Positions 16,998 through 24,966 of a stretch of 64,000 nt of DNA are shown here, piece after piece; the stretch's first letter is position 1, and each line of letters opens with the position of its first letter. Position numbers and translations under genes: made by a program. The stretch spans positions 3,303,525-3,367,524 of the forward strand of contig NZ_CP043732.1 of NCBI RefSeq assembly GCF_014084045.1. Reading direction: 5' to 3'. The stretch comes from Microbacterium esteraromaticum. Its GTDB lineage: Bacteria; Actinomycetota; Actinomycetes; Actinomycetales; Microbacteriaceae. The notes beneath the pieces are model-generated. The model had not been told where the DNA came from and did not search any database. It was given only the letters and a program-made list of their open reading frames with translations.

Positions 16998-17722
16998 CCG
17001 CTGCCTGTAGCGCTGCGGCGACTGCTGCTGGCGCGCACCACGTGCTCGAGCTGATGCACCCAGCAGAGGATGACGGCGAACACGATCGCCTCGAACACGG
17101 TGAGCGAGATCGCCTCAGCCTTCACGGCGGCGAGCGCCCAGATCATGACGATCGCGTTGACGACCGTTGCGCGGCGGAGGGGCGCGGACAGGTGCCAGAG
17201 CAGAGCGCGGTGCGCGAGCAGCAGCAGGGCGAACGACAGCACGGCACCGTTGGTGGCCCACTCGTGCGCCACCGGGTCAACCGAGAGCGGGAAGAGGCCG
17301 ATCGCGAGCAGGCTGACTCCGAGTCCGGTGACCGCCTGCGGCATGATCGCCGTCGCCAGGCGCACCCGTGCGGTCGCCGGTGCCAGCTCGCGCAGCCGCA
17401 TACGCAGCACCCATGACGAACCGGCGATGATCGCCCCGCTGAGGAACAGTCCGCTGTTGAACATGAGGCTCGAGAAGTCGCCACGCATGCCGAGTCGGCT
17501 GAAGTAGAGGTGCCACCACTCGGCGTCGGTCGTGGTCGCCGCGGAGACGAGGATCGATCCGCACAGCAGCAGGCCGGCGCAGAGCACCCAGGTCAGGCGG
17601 GGCACGGCGCGGCCGGAGCGGTCGCCGCGGTCGCCGCGGTCGCCGCGGTCGCCTGCGACAGGCTCGATAAGCGAAGAGCCCATGCCGAGCACCGGTGCCG
17701 TCAGCAGCGCCTGCGCAGTCAT
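16652..17722 (-). CDS. DUF998-like membrane protein with long antisense-overlapping tail
   Basis: The first 235 residues or so hold about six membrane segments typical of DUF998 family proteins (LTWVLCAGLLLCGSILVS, FLSGAIIAGSSWVL, VTGLGVSLLAIGLFPLSV, LSFALLLLAHRALL, VNAIVMIWALAAV, VFEAIVFAVILC). Near residue 24 is a GDRGDRGDRGD repeat. The frame has no stop after the last membrane segment and runs on to 16652, 346 bases into the convergent reductase gene. The tail is low-complexity (Ser/Ala/Pro-rich), as expected from antisense reading of a GC-rich gene. Membrane part is credible; the tail is doubtful. Confidence 0.6.
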   Translation of the reverse strand: MTAQALLTAPVLGMGSSLIEPVAGDRGDRGDRGDRSGRAVPRLTWVLCAGLLLCGSILVSAATTTDAEWWHLYFSRLGMRGDFSSLMFNSGLFLSGAIIAGSSWVLRMRLRELAPATARVRLATAIMPQAVTGLGVSLLAIGLFPLSVDPVAHEWATNGAVLSFALLLLAHRALLWHLSAPLRRATVVNAIVMIWALAAVKAEAISLTVFEAIVFAVILCWVHQLEHVVRASSSRRSATGSGQAGSTPPLALATTMPRRDVANPSSISRSSPASTSAPNASAPGSSMIPDASPPAITGSNPRSSTRRDTTSRSSADSPAIAIALRPDAPAGRASSSTSWYPMCPRPFTTRAPARCF

Positions 17723-17874
17723 ACATCCGCCCATCACCGCGCGTGGGTGCGATTCGGGAGAGATCACCCGGAGGCGCGGATCGAGTGCGGGACCCCTGGG
17801 AACGCCCCGCTTCTCTGGAGCCTATTCGGCATCACGGGAAATCGGGCGACTATTCTCGCGGAATGACGGCGGTG

Positions 17875-18405
17875 CTATGGTTCGCCGCGCGTGGTGCTGC
17901 TGGCGGAGTCTCGCTCGACGGGAACGACGGTGACGTCCAGGGTTCCGGCGTCGATCCGGACGAGCATCATCGTGCAGACCGGCTGGCGGCGCCGGTCTGT
18001 GGGTGAGCCGGGATTGAGCAGACGCATGCCGGATGGCGCGACTGCGTCCCACGGGATGTGCGAGTGCCCGAAGACGAGCACGTCGACGCCGGGGAACGCC
18101 TCATCCATCCGCTCCTCGCGCTTGCGAGCCGCACCTGTCTCGTGGATCACCGCGAACTCTCGGCCGTCGACGGCGAAGCGCGCGATCTCGGGGAGGCGCT
18201 TGCGAAGTGCGGGGCCGTCGTTGTTGCCGTAGACCGCATGGAGCGTCTTCGATCGCGCCTCGAGCAGGTCGAGTGTGGCCAGGTCGACCCAGTCGCCGGC
18301 GTGCACGACTATGTCGGCGGCGTCGACCGCCTCGAGCACCGCGCTCGGGAGGCGTCGCGCCCGTGCGGGGATGTGGGTGTCGGCGAGCAGGAGCATCGTC
18401 GTCAT
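17875..18405 (-). CDS. YfcE/MJ0936-type metallophosphoesterase
   Basis: The product of about 176 residues has the calcineurin-like signature set: LLLADTHIP (D-x-H), VVHAGDWVD (GD), VYGNNDG (GNxD), and VLVFGHSHIP (GHxH), which bind two metal ions. Size and order fit the YfcE subfamily of small phosphodiesterases. The ATG at 18405 is chosen because the conserved strand begins right after it; a start at 18429 is possible. The biological substrate is unknown. Confidence 0.85.
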   Translation of the reverse strand: MTTMLLLADTHIPARARRLPSAVLEAVDAADIVVHAGDWVDLATLDLLEARSKTLHAVYGNNDGPALRKRLPEIARFAVDGREFAVIHETGAARKREERMDEAFPGVDVLVFGHSHIPWDAVAPSGMRLLNPGSPTDRRRQPVCTMMLVRIDAGTLDVTVVPVERDSASSTTRGEP

Positions 18406-18525
18406 GGCATCCATCATGCGGGATGCCACCGCGCCGCACTCACATATGCTGGGGGTCTTTCACGACCTCGACCACCGTCCGCAGAACCGGTGGAAATGCG
18501 TCAGATCCAGGCGCACCATTGGCAT

Positions 18526-18927
18526 ATGAGCGCATTCAACCCCGAGCGGGTCTTCAGCGGATTCAGCGTCGACGATCTCGACGCCGCCCGCACGTTCTAC
18601 GGCGAGACTCTCGGCATGCAGGTCTCGAACAACCCGATGGGTTTTCTCGAGATCGGTCTGCCGCAGGGCGGCTCGCTCTTCGTGTACGACAAGCCCGACC
18701 ACGTGCCGGCGACCTACACCGTCCTGAACTTCGCGGTGGCTGACGTCGAGGCCGCCGTCGACGATCTCAACGCCCGTGGCGTGGTCACGAAGATCTACAC
18801 CGACCCCGACTTCGGCACCGATGAGAAGGGCATCGCGCGCATGGGCCCGGACGGGGCGTCGGGGCCCGAGATCGCGTGGTTCAAGGACCCCGCGGGAAAT
18901 GTGATCTCGGTGCTTGTGGCGCCTTGA
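18526..18927 (+). CDS. VOC (glyoxalase/bleomycin resistance) family protein
   Basis: The 133-residue product shows the VOC fold: VFSGFSVDDLDAARTFYGETLGM, GFLEIGLPQGGSLFVYDKP, then a second module VLNFAVADVEAAVDDLNARGV ending with IAWFKDPAGNVISVL. The metal-ligand positions are partly replaced, so it may be a non-enzymatic binder. Two in-frame starts exist (18496 and 18526); I chose 18526 because the conserved sequence begins there. This is the last clear host gene before the island. Confidence 0.8.
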   Translation: MSAFNPERVFSGFSVDDLDAARTFYGETLGMQVSNNPMGFLEIGLPQGGSLFVYDKPDHVPATYTVLNFAVADVEAAVDDLNARGVVTKIYTDPDFGTDEKGIARMGPDGASGPEIAWFKDPAGNVISVLVAP

Positions 18928-19033
18928 CGAGGGGGCGAACTCCCCCGCGGAGAATGGGACGGGCCGCCGCTCGCCGAGCCTGTTGGTGCCGCTCGGCCCC
19001 GAGCTGCGGACGCGAGTAGACCCGAGTGAGGGC

Positions 19034-19062
19034 CTGACGGGATTTGAACCTGCGACCCCTTG
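19034..19062 (-). repeat. Left attachment site: partial tRNA-Pro copy
   Basis: This 29-base stretch repeats the T-arm and acceptor-side sequence of tRNA-Pro found at 28921-28949 with one difference (G at 19039 against A). It stops at CCCCTTG where the tRNA continues into its anticodon arm. It marks the distal boundary of the island. It is not a functional tRNA. Confidence 0.85.
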
Positions 19063-19527
19063 GAGGAACCGGTCGATTTCCGGTCTCCGCCGAACGTCTC
19101 GGGAACTCGCGGATTCCCTTGTGTTTCCAGGGAACCAGGCGGTTCGCTTGGTTCGAGTGTAGCCGGTCGGTGGTGGTTCTTGGCGGCTGATTCAGATGGG
19201 TTTCTGATGGGTCTGGCTTCAGACTCGCGCCAAGAACAACTGACGGGCTCTGAGTCCGTCGTGCCTGAGTGCCGATCGGACGAGATTCCGGGAAATTCCG
19301 CGGTTCTCATGGCAACAACACCGCCGGCAGTCAACGACTGATACGGGCCATTCTGGGGGTTTCTGGTCACCAATCTGGTCAACAAGTTCTCGGCGTCGTC
19401 GAGCCGCCGAACGACGTGCCGGCTGTTGGTCACCTGATTTGCCGCTCCCCGAGGCCAAGGCGCAACTCCCCGTCGGTCCCATTAGTAGCGGCACTTGGAA
19501 TAGCACTTCGATTCTCCGATCGCTCCA
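19063..19527. other. Gene-free left margin of the island
   Basis: No open frame here looks coding: the frames that cross it are arginine/serine-rich shadows or run in from neighbouring DNA. It contains no tRNA, no clear hairpin with a T-run and no repeats that I can see. Composition is lower in GC than the host flank. It may hold decayed island sequence. Confidence 0.5.
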
Positions 19528-20757
19528 TCAACGCCACCGCTCCCATAGTGGACGTAGGAACGTAGGCACGGACATCTCGTTCACCAGCAGCTGCCCGAAT
19601 ACGTAACCCCCGAGGACCCGACCGAACGGCTGGGTGAGTACCCGCTGCCGTCCATCCGCCGAAAGGCCGACCACGATTAGGCCTTCGTCGCGAGCACCTC
19701 CCTTCGAGTCTTCGCTGAAGAACTCTCGGTTGCTTGGTAGCAAACGACTTTTGGGCACACCCACGAGCTCGCCCTTCGAGCCAGGAAGACCGATCCACGT
19801 CTCCGACGAAAACACCGCGCCATTGAACTGCCATGCACCTACCGACTCGAGCACGGCTGCGATCTTCATTTCGCGTGGCTCGTCTTCGCCGAACGCAATA
19901 GGGAACAACCGTCCCCCGCCGTTGCCAAACAGCATCAGAATCGGACCCGCGTAGCCATCCGCCTTGAGAAACTGCTTGGAGAGTTCCATCCTTTCGTCAA
20001 CATGCGCAATGGGGTCAGTAGTGAACCGCGGCGGCTCGCCGTAGTGTTGGCGACCGAACTCTGCGAAATCCTCAGAGTTGTCGCGCTCGAGGCCACGGAA
20101 GCCAACCGTTGCGACTTCTCCGGACTCAAGATTGAGCATCATCGTGGGCACAGGGTTCCCCGATCCGAGACAGTGAAAATCAAGATCTATTCTGCTCGTG
20201 ACACACTCCCGAGCGAATGACGGGGCGAGGCATGCGTCCACGCCACTGGCCTTGTGAGCAAGCTCGACCGCCTTCCCTACTGCTCGATACATCTCACGAA
20301 GCGCAGCGACCAGCTCATAATTGGGGAGCTGGTCGTCGATCCAGCGTCGCTCGATGCGGATCCACCCCTTTCGCTTCTTGCCGTCCTGCTCCGCCAGCTT
20401 GACGAATGACGCGATGATCGTCTCCGGCGACGTAGATGGCGGCACCACGAACACGTCTTCGTATCCGCGGCGATGGGTGTCGTAAACACCCACTACCGCC
20501 TGGCTTAGCGTAGCGAGATCCTCTTCCTTGACGATCCGGTTTCTGGCAGTCACGCCCCAGCCAAGAACCGGGTTCTCGCGCGCCCTACTCTGCCAGTCAC
20601 CGTACCAGGTATCGAACTCGGCCCACTTGACCTTCTGCTTCTGCAGGAGGAAGGTCACGCCGCGCGAGTTCTGGATGGCTGAATTGAGCCACCGTCGGAA
20701 CTCGTTCTCGTCGAGATAGTTCTCGATGGCTCGGTGAATATCCTCATGGAGGTCCAT
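19528..20757 (-). CDS. Unrecognised island protein, last gene of the TIR-SLOG-nuclease operon
   Basis: The product is 409 residues from the ATG at 20757; in-frame starts at 20811 and 21006 would lengthen it, but codon use before 20757 looks non-coding. The N-terminal part is helical and charged (DLHEDIHRAIENYLDENEF, LLQKQKVKWAEFDTWY). The middle has EDLATLSQAVVGVYDTHRRG and WIRIERRWIDDQ, and the C-terminal 200 residues look beta-rich (ILMLFGNGGGRLFPIAF, WQFNGAVFSSETWIGL, GLIVVGLSADGRQRVL). No catalytic motif or membrane segment stands out. It follows the Mrr-like gene on the same strand and may be an operon-specific sensor or effector; this is a guess from position. Confidence 0.6.
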   Translation of the reverse strand: MDLHEDIHRAIENYLDENEFRRWLNSAIQNSRGVTFLLQKQKVKWAEFDTWYGDWQSRARENPVLGWGVTARNRIVKEEDLATLSQAVVGVYDTHRRGYEDVFVVPPSTSPETIIASFVKLAEQDGKKRKGWIRIERRWIDDQLPNYELVAALREMYRAVGKAVELAHKASGVDACLAPSFARECVTSRIDLDFHCLGSGNPVPTMMLNLESGEVATVGFRGLERDNSEDFAEFGRQHYGEPPRFTTDPIAHVDERMELSKQFLKADGYAGPILMLFGNGGGRLFPIAFGEDEPREMKIAAVLESVGAWQFNGAVFSSETWIGLPGSKGELVGVPKSRLLPSNREFFSEDSKGGARDEGLIVVGLSADGRQRVLTQPFGRVLGGYVFGQLLVNEMSVPTFLRPLWERWR

Positions 20758-21033
20758 GAGTCGCCGATGCGCACTGGCGCAAGGGCATGCCTGGGCGTCG
20801 GGTATTGCCATGAGGAAACGATAGAACCTGAGGCGAGGGAGCTGCACGATGTGTGCTCCCGAGGGTCCGGGACGGACGGCATCTCCACGCTGAACTGAGA
20901 GCCTCGGGTGAACACGCATACACAGTTGGAGTTCAAGCGCGTGAAGCAAAGACAGTTGATCGTGCCCGGATGCGCCCCAGCGACCAACAACTGCCCCGTC
21001 ATCCATCAACGGCCACCGCGGCCGGCGAGTTGG

Positions 21034-21708
21034 TCAGGTGGCTAGAGCCTTCTCTGCCATTTCGAGTTTCAGCTCGAGGTCCGCCAGCTGCGGGTACACC
21101 CATGCGAGCGCTTCGTTTGGGCTGTGGAGGCCAAGGTTGGGCAATACGTCTCCCCGCGGGGGGTACTGCTCCGCCAGTGTGCTGAAGAGAACGTCCTTGA
21201 TCTGCATCAGGACAACAGCGCCGCTATAGCCCCCCGCTGCACCCTCAGGCCGAAGTCCATACGCTTCGCGATGCGACTTGGAGAGCGCCCAGTATCGAGC
21301 GTGCGCCATCGCGACTCTTCTGGGCAGAGCACGAACTTGTTCCAGAACGATCTCATCGGCTGCCATAGTCTTGAGATTGACGATCGACGTGACGTGCACA
21401 TTGCTCTTGTGTGTGACTGCAACTGCGCCGCTTTGAGCTCCGGATTCTGAGAGCAGGATCCCGCGATCTGCACCAACATCCTCCACGATCGACCTCAGGG
21501 TTAGTACGTGGGACTTGTCGACTGGGCGCTTCCAATGCTTACACTCGATGATCCAGTTCACAACCAGACCAGCCCGTTCGAAGCTCGCGTAGACATCGAC
21601 GTCGTGGCTGCCACGCGCTCCTGTTACCCGCAGGTCAGTGTGAACGTTAAATCCAAGTTCCCGAAAGAGCCCCGCTGCCTGCTCTTGATACTCACGCCAA
21701 CGAGCCAA
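21034..21708 (-). CDS. Mrr-like PD-(D/E)XK restriction endonuclease
   Basis: The protein of about 224 residues carries a nuclease core close to its N-terminus: REYQEQAAGLFRELGFNV, then an acidic HDVDVY (Asp36/Asp38), then VNWIIECKHWKRPV with the catalytic E-x-K at Glu55 and Lys57, then DVGADRGILLSESG. This order is that of the type IV restriction enzyme Mrr family, many of which cut DNA with modified bases. The likely start is TTG at 21708, directly after the stop of the SLOG gene at 21710; a GTG at 21747 would overlap that gene. The C-terminal 90 residues (YPQLADLELKLEMAEKAL) end in a helix. Confidence 0.78.
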   Translation of the reverse strand: MARWREYQEQAAGLFRELGFNVHTDLRVTGARGSHDVDVYASFERAGLVVNWIIECKHWKRPVDKSHVLTLRSIVEDVGADRGILLSESGAQSGAVAVTHKSNVHVTSIVNLKTMAADEIVLEQVRALPRRVAMAHARYWALSKSHREAYGLRPEGAAGGYSGAVVLMQIKDVLFSTLAEQYPPRGDVLPNLGLHSPNEALAWVYPQLADLELKLEMAEKALAT

Positions 21709-21709
21709 C

Positions 21710-22540
21710 CTAGTGTGCCGCCTCGGAGAGCAGGCGCACGGTGGCACGCGCTATATCGGCTGGTCTATGGCTGATGGTGAGGATTCGTAGTAGCTCTTCG
21801 TCGATGTCAGGTTCGGGGGCTGCACTCATGTATGCATCATGCAAGTTGTCAAGCGCACCTGTGACCTCTGCATCATGAGCATGAGCCGGATATGCGCCAG
21901 GCGCCCAGCCTTCGAAGTACTGCGGATATAGACGCTGCGCGACTGCCGCAGCCGCACCACCATACCCTCCGGCGACGAGGAGAAGACCCCCGGACTGAAT
22001 CGTCAGACGCGCCTCTTCGATGACGCCGGGTTCCGCGCCGACGTAGCCCGCGAGGCGTCCCCCGACAATCAGGCGAGCTGTTGTTGCTCTCGCGACATGC
22101 TCGCGCATCGCGATCAACGCGTTGCCAGCGTCTTGGGTCCAGGAACCGTCCAGGGCGCGTGCGATCGGCACCGTCATACACGACTCGGAAACCAACGTCA
22201 GTCTGCCGACGTCACCGAGATTCCGGTCTGCCGCCACCAGCTCGTCCGCCGTGAGCTTCCGGTACTCAGATTCGGCAAGCGTGATCTCAAGCACGGATCG
22301 TCCGCTGCTGAAACGTTGGGCCTCTTCGATCAGGATCTCGGTGTAGCCACCTGGATTGAGGTGACCACCGTACACGACGGTCCCTCCCGCGAGCATGATC
22401 GCTCTGCCTACTTCGGCGACCACCAGCCGGCAGTGTTGCTCAGTGAGACCAAGACGGGCGAGATCGGCGCTCTCAGAGACCGACAAAGCGACTTTATGGC
22501 CCGAAAGAGCATCTCGCGAGATAAGGGCGGGCTCGCTCAT
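21710..22540 (-). CDS. SLOG-domain protein
   Basis: The 276-residue product has the Rossmann-like SLOG pattern: KVALSVSESADLARLGL near residue 16, then AGGTVVYGGHLNPGGYTEIL with the nucleotide-binding GGHLNPGG at 58-65, and a later ARLIVGGRLAGYVGAEPGVIEEA plus SGGLLLVAGGYGG which repeats the fold's glycine-rich turns. SLOG domains (related to LOG and DprA) bind nucleotide-derived ligands; in ThsA of Thoeris a SLOG domain binds the cyclic ADP-ribose signal made by a TIR protein. The ATG overlaps the stop of the TIR gene upstream (ATGA, 22537-22540), and the nuclease gene follows immediately. Confidence 0.78.
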   Translation of the reverse strand: MSEPALISRDALSGHKVALSVSESADLARLGLTEQHCRLVVAEVGRAIMLAGGTVVYGGHLNPGGYTEILIEEAQRFSSGRSVLEITLAESEYRKLTADELVAADRNLGDVGRLTLVSESCMTVPIARALDGSWTQDAGNALIAMREHVARATTARLIVGGRLAGYVGAEPGVIEEARLTIQSGGLLLVAGGYGGAAAAVAQRLYPQYFEGWAPGAYPAHAHDAEVTGALDNLHDAYMSAAPEPDIDEELLRILTISHRPADIARATVRLLSEAAH

Positions 22541-23757
22541 GATTTGAGTGCTCCACCGCGCGCGGCGAACGTCCTGGGCGTCAAGATGTCGACGTCGACG
22601 TCATAGCCGGCCACCGCGCACAACTGCAGCAGCACCTCTCGCTCCGCGGGCCCAAGCGGCGGATCAGGGTGAATAACCCAAAGGTGCTTATCATCTGGCT
22701 GCGTCTCTTGATGTGAAGCAAGCCAGGGGGCGAGTGTGGTTGGCTCAGGCGACTGCGCAGGAAGCCAATCGAACCCGTCCTCCGAGAGATAGGACGTCTG
22801 CGCTTGCCAAAGAGTGTTCTTGAGCGTCTCGTCGACAAGCCTGTTGAGCGCAAGGGCGACGCCTGGATCTGGATCGGCGAGGTCACAGACCACCGACGGG
22901 ACGTGGTCCATCAGGAAGGACCCCCGCTCCTCCCCGGCCGTGAGCGCGTACATGCAGACGACTGGCATGCCGCTGTGCTTCGCCGCGTGGACCTCACGTT
23001 GCGTCCATTCTCGTGCGGCGTACACGTCGGTGCGGATCATCAGCAGCGCGCTGTTACCAGCGGCGCCCTCAAGCGTCTTCTCCCAATCGCCACCGGGTTG
23101 AATGTCTTGCGCGTCGAAGAACGCCGACAGGTGAGACTTTTGGATGTGGTCACGTACACGCTCGAACATTGCGGGGCCGGAATGAGAAACTTCCTCGGAA
23201 GAACGGTGTTTCGTGTGGCTCACGAACACCGTCAACCGTGCGGGGAGGTTCGCCTCCCGCTGGATCTGTTGGGTGATCGCCTGCGCCAGTTCGCGCCCGA
23301 ACAGGCCACCATCCGTGTTGACGTCAGCGGGCAGGGTCTGGATACCGCCGAGGATCTGATTGACGATGCTGGTACCCCATTGCAAGCCTGTGGCCACGAC
23401 CGGGTAGACACCTACGCCAGACCTCCGATTCAGCTCGGCAATCTCGCGAAGATATGCGCCCCACGGATTGGCCACCTCGGCCGCCGCACGGAGCAAGTTC
23501 GTGTCGACGATCGGGACGATCGCGTTGAACTGCGCGGGCGGAAGCCCCTCGCCGAGTGGCGTTGCAATGCCGAAGGGCCGTGGCGACGCTCCGTCCACCC
23601 AGGGATCGCTGCGCCCGTACACCTCGACGGCGCCGCCGGCCAGTCCCGAAAAGGCCGGACTATGGAAGTGCTCGTGGAGCTCTCCGAATCGCTCGGCGCC
23701 GATCACGTCGTCAGGGTGCCAGACGACGAATACGTCAAGGATCGGCGGGATCGGCAC
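22537..23757 (-). CDS. Large TIR-domain protein with a TIR-like N-terminal domain
   Basis: The 406-residue product has three parts. Residues 174-300 form a TIR domain: LTVFVSHTKHRSSE, then FFDAQDIQPGGDWEKTLEGA, then ALLMIRTDVYAAREWTQREV with Glu255 in the position of the NADase glutamate. Residues 6-150 read like a second, divergent TIR fold (DVFVVWHPDD, NAIVPIVDTNLL, WGAYLREIAELNRR) without a clear catalytic glutamate. Residues 355-400 form a conserved-looking tail (LWVIHPDPPLGPAEREVLL). The GTG start at 23757 follows a strong GAGGAG site. It is the first gene of a coupled operon with SLOG and the nuclease, divergent from the small TIR gene. TIR enzymes cut NAD+ or make cyclic ADP-ribose signals in phage defence. 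Confidence 0.85.
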   Translation of the reverse strand: MPIPPILDVFVVWHPDDVIGAERFGELHEHFHSPAFSGLAGGAVEVYGRSDPWVDGASPRPFGIATPLGEGLPPAQFNAIVPIVDTNLLRAAAEVANPWGAYLREIAELNRRSGVGVYPVVATGLQWGTSIVNQILGGIQTLPADVNTDGGLFGRELAQAITQQIQREANLPARLTVFVSHTKHRSSEEVSHSGPAMFERVRDHIQKSHLSAFFDAQDIQPGGDWEKTLEGAAGNSALLMIRTDVYAAREWTQREVHAAKHSGMPVVCMYALTAGEERGSFLMDHVPSVVCDLADPDPGVALALNRLVDETLKNTLWQAQTSYLSEDGFDWLPAQSPEPTTLAPWLASHQETQPDDKHLWVIHPDPPLGPAEREVLLQLCAVAGYDVDVDILTPRTFAARGGALKS

Positions 23758-23839
23758 ATGTTCTCCTCTCGAAACGCCGCCTCATCGGGGCGATGTCGGT
23801 GGCCAAAAGTAGACTATCCCTGGAAGGGAGGAGCCCGAC
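23758..23839. promoter_or_regulatory. Divergent promoter region between the two TIR genes
   Basis: The 82 bases between the GTG start of the large TIR gene (minus strand) and the GTG start of the small TIR gene (plus strand) must hold both promoters. Strong Shine-Dalgarno sequences lie at both ends (AGGAGAA on the minus side, GGGAGGAG at 23826-23833 on the plus side). A TAGACTAT stretch near 23811-23818 could serve as a -10 region. No long inverted repeat is seen. Confidence 0.45.
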
Positions 23840-24307
23840 GTGAGCGACCAACACAATATCTTCATCAGCCATCGTCACGAGGACGACGCGCTGGTCGGAG
23901 ATCTCAAGAAGATGCTCGCCGGCAGCGGAGCCGAGATTCGAGACTCTTCGATCACGAGCGAGACCCCGAATAACGCGAAAAGCCCCGACTACATCAGGAA
24001 GCTCCTGGCGGACCAGATCCGATGGGCGGGAAAGATCATCGTCATCATCTCCCCCGACACGAAGAACCACGAGTGGGTTGACTGGGAGATCGAGTACGCC
24101 CGCAAGTTCCCCGACAAGCGGATCGTCGGAGTCTGGGCACCAGGTACCACGCACGACGACATGCCCGAACCGCTTGACGACTACGCGAACGCGGTCGTCA
24201 ACTGGGATGCCCAGGCGATCATCGACGCGCTTGAGGGCAAGGACAACTGGACAGCGCCCAGCGGTACGCCCGCGCCTGTACAGTCCATCCCGCGGGCTGC
24301 CTGCTGA
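23840..24307 (+). CDS. Small TIR-like protein (MTH538/ThsB type)
   Basis: The 155-residue protein is a stand-alone TIR-like domain: HNIFISHRHEDDALVGDLKK at the N-terminus, a central KIIVIISPDTKNHEWVDWEIEYA in which Glu83 takes the place of the TIR glutamate, and RIVGVWAPG afterwards. The SHRHEDD start and WVDWEIEYA motif match the MTH538 TIR-like family, to which the Thoeris signal synthase ThsB belongs. The GTG start follows GGGAGGAG with 6-base spacing. The Nmad2-like gene follows after 5 bases, so they are one unit. Confidence 0.82.
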   Translation: MSDQHNIFISHRHEDDALVGDLKKMLAGSGAEIRDSSITSETPNNAKSPDYIRKLLADQIRWAGKIIVIISPDTKNHEWVDWEIEYARKFPDKRIVGVWAPGTTHDDMPEPLDDYANAVVNWDAQAIIDALEGKDNWTAPSGTPAPVQSIPRAAC

Positions 24308-24312
24308 CGGGG

Positions 24313-24951
24313 ATGTCGAGCGTGAAGGTGTTCAGCTACATCGTTCGCTACGACGTCGGGTTCGCGCCAAATCCCTTTCACGGTGTCTGCTCTCTTGCCA
24401 CTTGCAAGCAGGACATCCGCAAGGTCGCCCAGGTCGACGACTGGATAGTCGGCACCGGCTCCCGGCCGAACGGCAAAGCAGGCAACCTCGTCTACGCGAT
24501 GCGCGTCGCAGAGATCGTGAGCTTCCAGGAATATTGGGATGATGAGCGCTTCGCCGAGAAACGGCCAAACCTTCGGGGCAGCCGCATGCAGCACTTTGGT
24601 GACAACATCTACCACCGGGATCCAGACGGTGAATGGATACAGGAGGACTCCCGCCACAGCAAAGCCGACGGCTCACTAGAGGCGCGGCACATGCTGCGCG
24701 ACACGAAAAGCGAACGAGTGATGCTCGGAGACGAGTTCGTGTACTTCGGCGGAGACGGCCCGGTCATCCCCGAATCGCTGCGCAACGACTACGGCTTCGA
24801 CCTCGTGCACACGGCACCTGCATACCGCAGCAACTTCACCGACGAGCACGTCGCTGCGATCATCGAGTGGGTGCGATCACTCGAACCGGGAGTGCAGGGA
24901 CGCCCGCACGACTGGCCACGGCGTCACCAGCCCGCAACATCAACCGCGTGA
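24313..24951 (+). CDS. Nmad2-like (nucleotide modification associated domain 2) protein
   Basis: The 212-residue product shows FSYIVRYDVGFAPNPFHGV, then LATCKQDIRKVAQVDDWIVG followed by TGSR, then LVYAMRVAEIVSFQEYW and FAEKRPNLRGS. This order is what I know as Nmad2, a domain found beside DNA base modification genes in phages and bacterial conflict loci. The fold is thought to be PUA/ASCH-like and to recognise modified bases; no catalytic role is proven. It follows the small TIR gene and ends 15 bases before the convergent HMUDK-like gene. The assignment is by motif memory, not by search. Confidence 0.7.
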   Translation: MSSVKVFSYIVRYDVGFAPNPFHGVCSLATCKQDIRKVAQVDDWIVGTGSRPNGKAGNLVYAMRVAEIVSFQEYWDDERFAEKRPNLRGSRMQHFGDNIYHRDPDGEWIQEDSRHSKADGSLEARHMLRDTKSERVMLGDEFVYFGGDGPVIPESLRNDYGFDLVHTAPAYRSNFTDEHVAAIIEWVRSLEPGVQGRPHDWPRRHQPATSTA

Positions 24952-24966
24952 GCGCCACGCTCTCAT

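Noticed and set aside
23840..24307. Complete canonical Thoeris system
   Set aside because: A ThsB-like TIR and a separate SLOG protein are present, but no SIR2-SLOG or TM-SLOG ThsA; calling it Thoeris would overstate the evidence.
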